Source: Bombyx mori
Lineage: Eukaryota > Arthropoda > Insecta > Lepidoptera > Bombycidae
NCBI RefSeq assembly: GCF_030269925.1
Contig: NC_085132.1
Coordinates: 2,812,501-2,876,500, forward strand
Direction: 5' to 3'
DNA length: 64,000 bases
In this document: positions 20,027 through 29,739 of the stretch, piece after piece
Numbering within the stretch: the stretch's first letter is position 1
Layout of the letters: each line of letters begins with the position of its first letter
Made by a program: the position numbers and the translations under genes
Notes under the pieces: generated by a model
Seen by the model: the letters and a program-made list of their open reading frames with translations, nothing else
What the model was told of the DNA's origin: nothing
Database searches by the model: none

Positions 20027-21379
20027 TCTGAATAAATATGACAACTTCAAGTAACAGGTCGATTAACTTAAAAGTCCGATTCAGGAACGCTTGAATTTTG
20101 ATTGAAAAAAAAAGAACAAAAACTAATAAAAGTTAATTAGTATTTCGTAAATTGTCTAGTGCTAGGTTCTGAACGTGCACAGATGCCCAGTTCTAGAACT
20201 TATCCGGGGGGAGACGGGGATAGCCGCGTGTCTTAAGGCGGAGCGGGACGGAGCGCTGAAACCGAGTTATCGTAAATTGATCTGGGCCGGGGGTGGCGCT
20301 CCCGGCGGCGACGCGCTCCCAAATTTGACAGCGATGGAAATTGGCGGGAAAGATTATTGGTTGCAGTCTTCGATTTTTTTTATCGAGTTCCGAATTTGAA
20401 TTAACTTTTTTTTTTAAATACATACATATACGCGAGCGAATTTCTTTGGTTTTGATTCGAATTTGGCGCGTTCGACGTAATTTGAAATCGGAATTACAAC
20501 ATCCGCCCGATCTCGGAACGAGGCTAAAAAGCGGCCGCCAACTAGGTCACGTAGGTCAGGGATGATCGCCCCCGATATTAATTTATTATTATTATATTTA
20601 CGTTTCGTTATTAGAAATTTCATAACGTTATCAAGGACTCTCGATGCGAATGTTTAGTATAATAAAACGAGTTTTCTGCTCGTTTTGTCTCAGCTGTTCC
20701 TTCCTCACGTACAGACGACCTCATAAAACCTTGCACACACCAACATCTTAATATCGGGATCGGAACGCTTCGAGCGATTTTAAAATAAGAATATCATAAC
20801 TGGCCACCGGGGTGGGGGGCGGTGGTGGATTTCGGAAGAACGTTCGCGTCCCCCGTTCGCTTTTTTTTAAAAAAAAAAAGTAAGAAAATTTTCGGTGGAG
20901 CGTGATATTTTTTAAAATAAGAACCTCTTTCGTGGCATATTCCGCGGAGAGATTTTTTAAAATGAGAATAGTTTCCTCCGTCCCCCTCCCCGTCCGTCTG
21001 GAGTTCGAAATAAGAATTCGGGGGCCAGATTCGGGTGGTTCGGTTATATTCGAGGGGTGTCGGGGTGTTCCTTGATGAGAACGAAGGTTTTTCGTAGAAT
21101 TTCGTTAGCTCCTTTCGCTGGGGTCATTGAACGGCGGAGTCGATACTTCGATTCGCTGTTAATGTATACTCTTTGTAATTGGAACTTTTTTATTTTAAAT
21201 TTCAAACGAATCGAAATACGTTCTTTTGTAATGAAATGCGAATATTCAAAATAAGGACATATTATTATATTATCATAGAAAGTGGCAGTGAGAGGAATGA
21301 AGTTACCGTATCGAAAATGCTTTGTAGGGTAGTTTTAAATTCACACTGTGTTTTATTCGTTTATGGGTACAACAAACAA
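20027..21379. other. Repeat-poor stretch with GC-rich islands
   Basis: 20160-20360 (GAACTTATCCGGGGGGAGAC, GGCGGAGCGGGACGGAGCGC, GCTCCCGGCGGCGACGCGCT) and 20800-21060 are GC-rich and absent elsewhere in the window. They carry ORFs of 65-79 codons on both strands, with no recognisable domain. They may be regulatory DNA or untranslated exons. Confidence 0.35.
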
Positions 21380-21622
21380 TTACTGGTGGTAGGACCTCTT
21401 GTGAGTCCGCGCGGGTAGGTACCGCCGCCCCGCCTATTTCTGCCGTGAAGCAGTAATGCTTTTCGGTTTGAAGGGTGGGGCAGCCGTTGTAACTGTACTG
21501 AGACCTTAGAACTTATATCTCAAGATGGGTGGCGCGTTTACGTTGTAGATGTCTATGGGCTCCAGTAACCACTTAATATTAGGTGGGCTGTGAGCTCGTC
21601 CAACTATCTAAGCAATAAAAAA
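21380..21622 (+). mobile_element. CTGGTGG module, full length
   Basis: A clean copy from TTACTGGTGGTAGGACCTC to ATCTAAGCAATAAAAAATAA, with few changes from the majority sequence (GGTTTGAAGGGTGGGGCAGC intact). Confidence 0.92.
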
Positions 21623-21849
21623 TAAAAAAAAGATATGAGTAGGTACAGAGAATCGGTTGCCTATGGTCTATGGATCAGTATTTCCCCGCTACTTTTAGTC
21701 TATAGCTTCTGTATAGTCTCTGTCTACAGCGTTAGAGTTAGCTGAGCGAAACTTAATTTGTCGTAGTTGAAGAGAGTAGGAATCCTGGGAATTTAGATTA
21801 TCATAATGCAATCCAAGACGCTCAGAAAAGAACATGGGTTTTTTTGTGT
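21623..21849. other. Spacer, nothing recognised
   Basis: A 62-codon minus-strand ORF here shows no resemblance to a family. Confidence 0.4.
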
Positions 21850-22082
21850 AATGCTTAGAGGGATGGACGTGGTCACAGCCCACCTGATGTTAAGTGATTA
21901 CTGCAGTCCATAAAGATCTACAGCGTAAATGGCGCCAGCCACCTTGAGATATGAGTTCTAAGGCCTCAGTATAGTTACAACGGTTACCCCACCCTTCAAA
22001 CCGAAACGCATTACTGCTTCACGGCAGAAATATGCAGGGTACCTACCCGTACAGAATCACACAAGGTCTTACCACCAGTTAT
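21850..22082 (-). mobile_element. CTGGTGG module, near full length
   Basis: Reverse orientation: poly-A side at TGTGTAATGCTTAGAGGGAT, then CACGGCAGAAATATGCAGGG and the start at CTTACCACCAGTTATT. It converges with the plus-strand copy at 21380. Confidence 0.9.
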
Positions 22083-22299
22083 TCGGGGGTATACGGGTTA
22101 TACGGGGTGAAAATGAGCTTGGAAACGAACCGTGAACAAATGAGGTTTTTCAAGATATTATGAACTTTATCATGAGTTGGAGACAGTGAGAAGTGATGAT
22201 TGAATCATTTTAAATAACTCCCCCAAAGATCACTTAAATACGAGCCGTTGTCAGATTGAAGCTATATTATTAAGTTATGTATCTTTTTAATACGCTTTT
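22083..22299. other. Spacer, nothing recognised
   Basis: AT-rich, no repeat match. Confidence 0.4.
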
Positions 22300-22530
22300 A
22301 TTAGCTTCAGACGTATGTATGTTAGTATGTAACGGAATCTTTGAACATGATTTTGACCCCCTTCAAAAAGTCGGATTAACTCGAAATTTGGTATACTTAT
22401 TAAGGACCGATGATAATTCAATATTAAATTTATTTTTTTGAATATATTGAAATTCAACTAAAAAATGAAAAATAAATACTTGTTTAAAAAAACAAACAAA
22501 ATACGCTTTTATAGAAAATCCAACTAAAAA
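22300..22530 (-). repeat. Dispersed repeat, opposite copy of 60380-60640
   Basis: TTAGTATGTAACGGAATCTT, CATGATTTTGACCCCCTTCA and TTGAAATTCAACTAAAAAAT, then AAATACGCTTTTATAGAAAA. In reverse complement this matches 60385-60635 through most of its length. It is cut at CCAACTAAAAAATAG by the SINE at 22531. Confidence 0.7.
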
Positions 22531-22772
22531 ATAGTGGTACCTACCCGTGCGGACTCACAAGTGGTCCTACCATCAGTAAATACGCAAATTATAATTTTGC
22601 GGGTTTGATTTTTATTACACGATGTTGTTTCTTCACCGTGGAAGTCAATCGTGAACATTTGTTGAGTACGTATTTCATTAGAAAAATTGGTACCCGCCTG
22701 CGGGATTCGAACACCGGTGCATCGCTATATATGAATGCACCGGACGTCTTATCCTTTAGGCCACGACGACTT
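22531..22772 (-). mobile_element. tRNA-derived SINE with head, body and partial module
   Basis: In reverse complement: tRNA-like head GTCGTCGTGGCCTAAAGGAT with B-box GGTGTTCGAATCCCGCAGG, then body ATTGACTTCCACGGTGAAG and GCAAAATTATAATTTGCGT. It then has the first 50 bp of the CTGGTGG module, ending at GTAGGTACCAC. Same structure as 14189-14435 and stops at nearly the same place in the module. It ends 53 bp upstream of the host exon. Confidence 0.88.
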
Positions 22773-22824
22773 CTATCTCCTCTAATCTGAAACTCTGCTT
22801 TACGTGTGTTTGTTTGTTTTTCAG

Positions 22825-22933
22825 GGTGTTCGATGTGCCATGGCGGAGTGCTCATTCGTGCGGTGCCAGCAGGAACGTAGAGCCATACGCAAGGAGCTAC
22901 AGCGCTGGACCAAGAACATGGTCTACATACTGG
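22825..22933 (+). CDS. Internal coding exon of an unidentified host gene
   Basis: A 109-nt exon with strong splice signals: TGTTTGTTTGTTTTTCAG directly before it and GTAAGT (22934-22939) directly after. Read from its first base it is open throughout and gives 36 codons plus one base (phase 0 in, phase 1 out), translating as GVRCAMAECSFVRCQQE then RRAIRKELQRWTKNMVYIL. The product is strongly basic and helix-prone, and the ERRAIRKELQ stretch loosely recalls the ERRxIRxxIRELQ helix of smoothelin-type proteins. I do not recognise the protein and assign no function. Codons are GC-richer than the surroundings (GAG, CAG, CTG, GTC, TAC). An ATG at 22840 in GCCATGG context could serve as an alternative start. 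No neighbouring exon could be found in the window, so introns of many kilobases are implied, or the gene enters and leaves with large introns. Confidence 0.72.
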
Positions 22934-22970
22934 GTAAGTCCATTCCCAGACTAGAGATATTCGGTGCAGT

Positions 22971-23134
22971 GTGCTCAGTGCGAGTTTTTTAACGCGCTCG
23001 ATAGCGTAAAAGTTAACCCAATTTTGTATGCAATTGGAACAGCGCCCCTAGCGGCAAACGTAGGCAAACGATTCCATACAAATTGGAGTTAACTTTTACG
23101 CTATCGAGAATGTTAAAAAACTCACACTAAGCAC
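22971..23134. mobile_element. Palindromic MITE, 37 bp past the exon's donor site
   Basis: A 164-bp foldback. The left arm GTGCTCAGTGCGAGTTTTTT, AACGCGCTCGATAGCG and TAAAAGTTAAC mirrors the right arm GTTAACTTTTACGCTATCG, AGAATGTTAAAAAACTCACA and CTAAGCAC over about 47 bp, with few mismatches. The short loop includes GCGCCCCTAGCGGCAAACG. No ORF. Superfamily not determined, and no second copy in the window. Confidence 0.85.
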
Positions 23135-23269
23135 ACATATGTCAATTGTGATACGCCAAAAGTGGCTTTATCGGTCGTTAATGCACTAAGATTTCGGGCT
23201 AATGTCTCGATGTGTTGATGTCCACGGGCGCTATTAGCCACAAATCCAAAGGTTCGGCGAAGTAGTGCT
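23135..23269. other. Spacer, nothing recognised
   Basis: Intronic sequence between the MITE and the broken Helitron. Confidence 0.4.
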
Positions 23270-23735
23270 TTTATTAATTTATTACATGTATTGACGCACA
23301 CACGCATGCATACTATTTATTTATGGAATTCGTTGCCATCAGCGGTCTTCCCCAACAACTGCGACATTGGGTTATTCAAGAAAAGAGCATATTCTTACCT
23401 GAAGGGTAGGCAACGCACTGGCGTAAGCGCTGGTGACCGTGGGCGGCGGTGAATCACTTACCATCAGGTGACCCGTCTTGCTCGTTTGCCTCTCGTTGTT
23501 ATAAAAAAAAAATATATATATATTTATTGTCAAACTTATGTTCTTGACGTCTGTTGTCAAATTGAGAATAGATTAAATATTTGCTTGTCTTTATTAATAT
23601 TTTTCTATAGTGTAGTCTTGGCGAAATTTATGATTATAGAAGTATAAATAGTCTTTGAAAATAGATTCATAATAGTGTACAAACTTCTAATTTCAAGTAA
23701 TTATAGTCGAATTTCGACTACCGGGTGACCACTAG
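23270..23735 (+). mobile_element. HelA Helitron, 5'-truncated and split by a LINE
   Basis: 23282-23321 (GACGCACACACGCATGCATA) and 23521-23735 (TTGTCAAACTTATGTTCTTG to GTCGAATTTCGACTACCGG and ACTAG) are consecutive in other HelA copies. Here they are parted by 200 bp of LINE. The first half of the element, with the TC end, is missing. Confidence 0.85.
23322..23520 (+). mobile_element. CR1/Jockey-like LINE 3' end nested in a Helitron
   Basis: GGAATTCGTTGCCATCAGCG, then TTCAAGAAAAGAGCATATTC, GGGTAGGCAACGCACTGGCG, CTTACCATCAGGTGACCCG and a poly-A tail. This is the end of an abundant moth LINE (the first bases encode the last RT residues). TATTTATT occurs at 23314-23321 and again at 23521-23528, consistent with a target duplication. 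Confidence 0.8.
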
Positions 23736-24170
23736 TCTTAATAAATTCATGACAATTCTGCTAACTTGAACGCGCACCGGTTAGTTAGCTTTTACTAGAG
23801 CAGATGTTGGTAAGCGCGCACCTCCCAGTCAGAGTAAATCCTGAATAGCCCCTCCAAAAAAAAAGGCAATTGCTAGGCAAAAACACGAATAACAAAAAAA
23901 GCCCATACGAATTTACGGAATACGATGAGATATTTCTTTTTCCGAATCCCCAATATCGGAATGGTAAAATGATGACCGAAAATAAAAGCCGTGGAAGCGA
24001 ACGAGGTCAATTGTACGATACTGCGGCAGGCGGCGGTAAATATTCGCGAACACTCACGCGGCACGGCGGCCGGGCGCCATCCCGACCATAATACCGTTGG
24101 TTCAATCGGAATACGAAAACAAAAAAAAAATGTTTTTGACGCAAACATGTAAACTGCAATTCAACGCGTG
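23736..24170. other. Gene-free stretch with GC-rich core
   Basis: 23990-24095 (CTGCGGCAGGCGGCGGTAAA, CACGGCGGCCGGGCGCCATC) is GC-rich and carries opposing ORFs of 73 and 91 codons with no recognised domain. It may be an untranslated exon or promoter. Confidence 0.35.
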
Positions 24171-24353
24171 TTTTTTTTTATTGCTTAGATGGGTGGATGA
24201 GTTCACGCCCCACCTATTGCTAAGTGGTCACCCGAACACATAGACACTACAATATAAATGCCGCCACCTATCTTGAGATAAGAGTTCTAAGGTCTCAGTA
24301 TATTTACAACGGCTGCCCCACCCTTCAAACCGCAACGCATTACTGCTTCATGT
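24171..24353 (-). mobile_element. CTGGTGG module, 5' end missing
   Basis: Starts on the plus strand with the poly-T side TTTTATTGCTTAGATGGGTG and ends at CATTACTGCTTCATG, so the first 90 bp of the module are absent. A 35-bp Bm1-like scrap (GGTAGCCTAAAGGGCTATTA, 24370-24398) follows. Confidence 0.88.
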
Positions 24354-24465
24354 ATGTCGTCGATATATCGTTGGTAGCCTAAAGGGCTATTACAATTACC
24401 TACACGCCGACCGAGACCACATTATGACCTTACATCTTAAGACCAGAAGGTGAAGACTCGGAGAG

Positions 24466-24663
24466 TAAATTAACCCACAGACACAGCCCACTGAGTTTCT
24501 CGCCGGATCTTCTCAGTGGGTCGCGTTTCCGATCCGGTGGTAGATTCTGCGAAGCACTGCTCTTGCTAGGGCCAGTGTTAGCAACACTCCCGGTTTGAGC
24601 CCCGTGAGCTCACCTACACGTTAAGGAGAAGCTGATATAGCCTCCCAAGGTTATCAGTATAGT
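24466..24663 (-). mobile_element. Bm1-like SINE, 5' two-thirds
   Basis: Reverse complement from GATAGCCTTGGGAGGCTAT-type start through CTAGCAAGAGCAGTGCTTCG to GAAACTCAGTGGGCTGTGTC and GGTTAATTTAC. Closely similar to 7905-8234 but 3'-truncated. Confidence 0.88.
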
Positions 24664-25170
24664 AAAAAAAATGACCGTCAAATTAGAAAGCCGGATTGCT
24701 TAAAGGCAGAAATAATCAGAATGGCGGCACGCACAACTAGATAAGCGCAGAGATCAAAATAAATGAGAAAATCCAAACAAGATGTCTGTAATTTTACAAA
24801 TTCCTTGGACTGATTTGCCAAAACTAATTAATTCTCAAAGGCTGTCTGAGAGATTGTACATTGAATCAAACTATTGTAACGAGCTTGCGGAGAAAACTAA
24901 AGCTCTCTGAGACAAAAAAAAATATAGAAAAATACAAAAATTCTTTATTTTCAAAAACGAGTCAAAACCAATACATTGATTGGAGTCTGCTTTTAAGCGT
25001 GCAAGCCTGTACTAGGAGACTGCTCTTCCATAAAAGCACTTTTTATACTATAATACTACCAATTATACATAAACAAATATACATAAAAAAACAGAGACAA
25101 AAGCTCTAAACATTTTCAAGAACTTAATGTAAAGCGCGCGGGGTCATCGGCCGTCCAACAAATTGTTGTC
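24664..25170. other. Gene-free stretch, nothing recognised
   Basis: AT-rich. An 82-codon plus ORF (24861-25109) is lysine-rich and shows no family resemblance. Confidence 0.45.
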
Positions 25171-25550
25171 GTCGTCGTGGCCTAAATGATAAGACGTCCG
25201 GTGCATTCGTATGTAGCGATGCACTGGTGTTCGAATCCCGCAGGGGGGTACCAATTTTTCTAATGAAATGCGTACTCAACAAATATACGATTGATTATTA
25301 TATATGTTACTAGTGGTAGGACCTCTTGTGTGTCCGCGCGGGTGGGTACCACCTCCCCGCCTATTTCTGCGTGAAGCAGTAATGCGTTTCGGTTTGAAGG
25401 GTGGAGCAGTCGTTGTAATTATACTGAGATCTTCGAGCTTATACCTCAAGGTGGGTGGCGCATTTACGTTGTAGATGTCCATGGGCTCCAGTAACCACTT
25501 AACAACAGGTGGGCTGTGAGCTCGTCCACCCATCTAAGCAATAAAAAAAT
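25171..25550 (+). mobile_element. tRNA-derived SINE: head directly linked to module
   Basis: Head GTCGTCGTGGCCTAAATGAT with B-box GGTGTTCGAATCCCGCAGG, then TTTCTAATGAAATGCGTACT. Most of the body (the GGTGAAGGAATAAC section) is missing or replaced by ATACGATTGATTATTATATA. The module then runs complete from TACTAGTGGTAGGACCTC to CATCTAAGCAATAAAAAAAT. Confidence 0.88.
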
Positions 25551-25918
25551 ATACATACGTTAAAAGTGTAGTAAAAATAAAATCTCTAATATCTAAGAGC
25601 GGTCTTCCTCGAACACAAACAAACACTTGTTACACTACGAAATGTTTCGTTATAATATGTTCTGAATATGAGCAAAGTTTGTCCGCAAGCGAATTTCGAC
25701 CTTAACGCGCCTGCGATTCAGTACAATTCCGGTTCTCCGGTTCTCCTTTAAAGCAATAATCGTTTTATAAGACATTTGTCTGCGTTTGAATGCCCCAAAC
25801 CCTGCATCCGTTATGAAAGACAATTTTGCTAGTAACAAACATCACTATAAGTATTTCTTTCGGTTTTTGCGGCAAATTCAATTGGAAATACTTTTATTAC
25901 CCATCAATTTATTGTTCA
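25551..25918. other. Gene-free stretch, nothing recognised
   Basis: No repeat match or credible gene. Confidence 0.4.
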
Positions 25919-26133
25919 CTGGCGATCCGCCCTCGCTTCGCTTCGGAAACATTAAAACATACATGAAACCAAAAAAAAAAATTTAAAAAAAATTAAAAAA
26001 AGTAGCCTATGTTCATCAGGGACAATGTCGGCTTCTAATGGAAAAAGAATTTTTCAAATCGGTCCAGTAGTTTCGGAGCCTATTTGAAACAAACAAACAA
26101 ACAAATCTTTCCTCTTTATAATATTAGTATAGA
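25919..26133 (-). mobile_element. HelD Helitron, short copy
   Basis: Reverse strand: TCTATACTAATATTATAAAG at the 5' end, and CCGAAGCGAAGCGAGGGCGG ATCGCCAG at the 3' end, where CCAG replaces CTAG. Its interior GAAAAATTCTTTTTCCATTA is shared with 60008-60210. Confidence 0.75.
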
Positions 26134-26190
26134 TATAGAAGTATAGATAGACGATTGAGGTGTCGTGCGTAGACATTTAATTATTGTGGT

Positions 26191-26211
26191 AACTACTACT
26201 ACTACTACTAC
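26191..26211. repeat. ACT microsatellite
   Basis: AACTACTACTACTACTACTA, about six ACT units. Confidence 0.85.
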
Positions 26212-26260
26212 CGTCTAATTATCATTAAAGTTCATCGTGAACGCGCAATCTAAAGCAAAT

Positions 26261-26505
26261 GTTTTTTTTTTTAATTCTAACATGGGTGGACGAGTTCACA
26301 GCCCACCTGGTATTAAGTTACTGAAGCCAATAGACATCTACAACGAAAATGCACCACCCACCTTGAGATATGAGTTCTAAGGTTTCAGTATAGTTACAAC
26401 GGCTGCCCCACCCTTCAAACCAAAACGCATTACTGCTGCACGGTTAAAATATACAGGGCGGTGGTATGCCTACCCGCGCGGACTCACAAGAGGTCTTACC
26501 ACCAG
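26261..26505 (-). mobile_element. CTGGTGG module, full length
   Basis: Reverse orientation with poly-T at 26263, GTGGACGAGTTCACAGCCCA, TACAACGGCTGCCCCACCCT and the module start at CTTACCACCAGT. Confidence 0.9.
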
Positions 26506-26747
26506 TTTCAAAACCGTATCACCCGCAACAGTCAGAGCTAACTACCGCACTACCGAGTCAGTCTAAATTTAGTCACATTTAAAATATGCGTCCATTGTGT
26601 TGTATTATTATTTCGGCGCTAGTTTCATTAGACGAGACAAGAAATAAATGTGGGTATTAACTATTAAGTTACTTTATTTGAATAGTCCACACGCAAGGTC
26701 AATGACCTGTAATTAATATCAATATAAATAAATCGAGAGTTGAAAGG
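26506..26747. other. Spacer, nothing recognised
   Basis: No coding signal. Confidence 0.4.
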
Positions 26748-27102
26748 TTATTTGCATTCCCGATCATGCGGACAGAATGGAAAGCAGTCGACGTCGCCCC
26801 AAACACGTCATTTCGGATCCTCCCGATCCACTAACGGCGCTTTTGGGTACCTCAAGCACCGGTCATCGTTCTCGTCGAACCCGTCGCTTGCGACGAAGGA
26901 CTCGACGAGTAAATTAACCCTCAGACACAGCCCACTGAGTTTCTCGCCGGATCTTCTCAGTGGATCGCGTTTCCGATCCGGTGGTAGATCGAAGCACGGC
27001 TATTGCTAGGGTTCGTGTTAGCAACGTCGTCAGGTTTGAGCGCCATGAGCTCACCTACTAGTTAAGGTTACGCTGAAACAGCCTCTCAAGGCTCTCAGCT
27101 TA
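26748..27102 (-). mobile_element. Bm1-like SINE, near full length
   Basis: Plus-strand order: CATGCGGACAGAATGGAAAG, GTCGACGTCGCCCCAAACAC, CGGATCCTCCCGATCCACTA, TCGTCGAACCCGTCGCTTGC, GTTTCTCGCCGGATCTTCTC, ending GGCTCTCAGCTTAGGTAGG. This shows the 3' third that most copies lack. A 12-bp deletion is at GGTGGTAGATCGAAGCACGG. Confidence 0.92.
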
Positions 27103-27657
27103 GGTAGGAAAAAAAAAGGCTATTTGTTTTATCTTTTTAATTAAAGCTCCGTTTTATTTGGTGTCAGCATCAACAGTTCGATGTTTTTAATTGAACTTCA
27201 ATTATGTTTACTCCATTCAAATAGTTGAAGAAGTTATTTTGTTATAACATCTTTTTCCAAATTTTAAACTTTAAATGGCTCCATGTAAAGTTGCAAAAAT
27301 GTCGCCTAAACAAAATAACCTTTCCCCCTTTGATAATAAAGATGTATATCGTTATGTTGGTCATACTATGCGTTGATATGCTATTCGTGCGATTGTAATT
27401 GAATATGCAATTTCAAAAACGGCACATCTGAAAATGTAAAATGTTCAGGAAAAAAAAAACTGATTATTTTCTAAAGCAGTGTAAAATTTAATATATTAAC
27501 TATTGAGATATATTTTAGTGTTAATTAGCAATTGAAGATTAACTGGAATTATAATAAAATGGGTGTAGGTGAGCCTCAAAACTACATGTATATGGAAAAA
27601 CGTGTTTGACAAAATATGCGACATGTGCCCCTTTCGAAATTGCATATTCAATTAAAT
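27103..27657. other. Gene-free stretch, nothing recognised
   Basis: AT-rich intron-like DNA. Confidence 0.45.
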
Positions 27658-27765
27658 TTGCCTGTTTCCACCGCGAAGCAGCTTTTTTATAAAGCTCTCA
27701 AGGTGGCTGTGTATACGTTGCCGATGTCCACGAGCTCTGAGACCGTGAGATCGTCCACCATGAGT
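27658..27765 (+). repeat. Diverged CTGGTGG-module relative
   Basis: TTGCCTGTTTCCACCGCGAA, AGCTCTCAAGGTGGCTGTGT and GTTGCCGATGTCCACGAGCT parallel CTGCCTATTTCTGCCGTGAA and ATCTCAAGGTGGGTGGCGC, with the terminal GTGAGATCGTCCACC. Confidence 0.5.
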
Positions 27766-28069
27766 CCAGTATCCTGTGAAGACCAAATTGCATTGCACTG
27801 TAGTTGACTCCTAACTAGCGCTTTACAAACTGCTGCTTTTCTCGTGAAATTGCATGTTGCGTGCGATAAAGAAACTTCAACTCAGCTCTCCAAGCTTAAA
27901 GCTCTCATATACGATTAGTTTTAAGTATATAAAATAACTCGCTATAACCTGTTATGTTAGATAAATGCTTACTAAGCTAGATATCAGATACCGGTCATAT
28001 TATCACTTAAATCTGCATACAATTACTACAATTGACGAAAGATGAGAATACCAGTTGGTGGTGAGTGGT
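27766..28069. other. Gene-free stretch, nothing recognised
   Basis: No feature seen. Confidence 0.4.
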
Positions 28070-28275
28070 TCTTCTTCTTCGTCGCTTCCTCATTGCTGAG
28101 GGTCGTGACCACCAGTTTCTGCACCAGCTTCCTCCAATGCTGCCTGCAATGGTCTGCTTAATGGCGCCCGGGACGCTGGTGTTTGTGGCCTCCTTGACAA
28201 TGTCCGTCTAGCTCGTTGGCAATCTTCCTCGACTTCTCTTTCCTTCCCTAGGTTTAGGTCACACCTACAACGACT
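28070..28275 (-). pseudogene. LINE C-terminal remnant, related to 8385-8630
   Basis: Opens with TTCTTCTTCTTCGTCGC and CCTCATTGCTGAGGGTCGTG, matching the layout of 8383-8425 (TTCTTCTTCTTCACCGTTCC, CTGCTGAGGATCGCGATCAC). In reverse it would encode the DR..W...V.T..P end of the LINE protein, but stops and frameshifts leave no ORF. Only nucleotide-level resemblance supports the call. Confidence 0.5.
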
Positions 28276-28312
28276 AGTTTTTCCAAGTTGTCAGGATCAA
28301 GTTGTCCGAAGT

Positions 28313-28331
28313 ACTTACTTACTTACTTACT
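28313..28331. repeat. ACTT microsatellite
   Basis: ACTTACTTACTTACTTAC, about 4.5 units. Confidence 0.8.
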
Positions 28332-28747
28332 ATGGTTACCATCATCCATTTAGCCCGGTAACACTAGGGGCCAAGCCGTTTCCTAACCAGAGTAACACCC
28401 ATTGATCTCCACAAAAGTAGAGGTGTTAGAGCACGCGTGAGATACTGTGAACTGAGATGCAACAACAGACGGTGGTGGTCAAATGAGTTCTTATTGTGAT
28501 ACACCAGTAACTCCAAGTACTAGAGATGAACTTTGGCCCCGGGGGAGGAGGTCGCATCCGAAATAGTTTTAAACAAACTTAAATGTACAAATATAAACTT
28601 TTGTACGACGCGTTTGGCTCATACGAGTAAGTCTCCTCACAAATACGACATGAATAGCTTAAAATTTGTTCTCATAACAGGGTAAGAGTGCTCAAAAAAA
28701 ACTACACACTCATTTATGAACAATATACTTTTTTTTTCCGACCTATG
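28332..28747. other. Gene-free stretch, nothing recognised
   Basis: No repeat match. Confidence 0.4.
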
Positions 28748-29035
28748 TTGATAGCCTTGAGAGTCTATTTCAGCTTCTCCTTGACGTGTAGGTGAGCTCA
28801 CGGGTCTCAAACCGGAGTGTTGCTAACACTGGCCCTAGCAAGAGCAGTGCTTCGCAGAATCTACCACCGGATCGGAAACGCGATCCACTGAGAAGATCCG
28901 GCGAGAAACTCTGTGTGCTGTGTTTGTGGGTTAATTCGTAGAGCCCTTCGTCGCAAGCGACGGGTTCGACGAGGACGGTGACCGGTGCTTTTGGTACTTA
29001 AAAGCACCGTTAATAGATCGGGGGGATCCGTAATG
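28748..29035 (+). mobile_element. Bm1-like SINE, near full length
   Basis: GTTGATAGCCTTGAGAGTCT, CTTGACGTGTAGGTGAGCTC, CTAGCAAGAGCAGTGCTTCG, GATCCGGCGAGAAACTC, CGTCGCAAGCGACGGGTTCG and GGGGGATCCGTAATGA. The reverse of 26748-27102. A TTTTTTTTT run sits just before its 5' end. Confidence 0.92.
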
Positions 29036-29356
29036 AAGAACAATATAAGACTGATAACTGTACAGCGTATCATATGGAAACATTTAATAAGAAATCACAC
29101 GTAAAATTCAAAGTACCTACGCCATTCGAAAAATCGTTAGAGTTTAATTACTATATGTAAGAAATGCGCGTACTGATTAGAATTCGGCGTGTTACGGGAA
29201 GACGCTGTGTGTCTTCGGCGCGTACTGTGTGTGTGTGTGTGTGCGAACCAGTGCACCTGGCGCTTCTACAATGTGCGCAAACAATCCTAGACAAATACAA
29301 AATTTTATTATAAATCCTCATTTGTCGTGTAGTGATTTTACAATAAATACTCAAGG
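29036..29356. other. Gene-free stretch with TG microsatellite
   Basis: TGTGTGTGTGTGTGTGTG near 29226-29243; otherwise nothing. Confidence 0.5.
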
Positions 29357-29550
29357 TTTTTGACGTGATAACGTCTTATAAAACAATGAACATCGGCTGC
29401 ACGCACGAAAAAGTGTCACGTTCCGCCTGAGCTTGAGCGTGCAAGCGAGAGGCACGATCGGCCCAAGCATTGGCTTGTGACACATTTAATTTTAGCTTTC
29501 TTCTCGCGTGACGTCAGAGCTAGCGATTCGGCCTTACAGACAACCAATTG
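29357..29550. repeat. Short copy of the 11366-11783 repeat
   Basis: TTTTTGACGTGATAACGTCT, CATCGGCTGCACGCACGAAA, GCGTGCAAGCGAGAGGCACG and the end CCTTACAGACAACCAATTG. About 220 bp shorter than the copy at 11366 because of central differences. Confidence 0.6.
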
Positions 29551-29739
29551 ATTTTTTTTCAGTGGCTTAACAATATTTTTCTTTTCGATCGTTCGCATTA
29601 TAAACAATAACTCAACATCGATAGGCAACAGTTAAAATTGCGTTAGATAAGCAACGCGAGTTCGAATAATGAGTACAGTTCACCTTGAATCTCAAAACAA
29701 TGCACATTTACGAAATCTGCCTGACAAATAAATATGTTG
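29551..29739. other. Spacer, nothing recognised
   Basis: No feature seen. Confidence 0.35.

Noticed and set aside
25171..25250. Arginine tRNA gene
   Set aside because: The same head recurs at 14189, 22772 (reverse) and 46516 attached to repeat sequence, so it is a SINE head.
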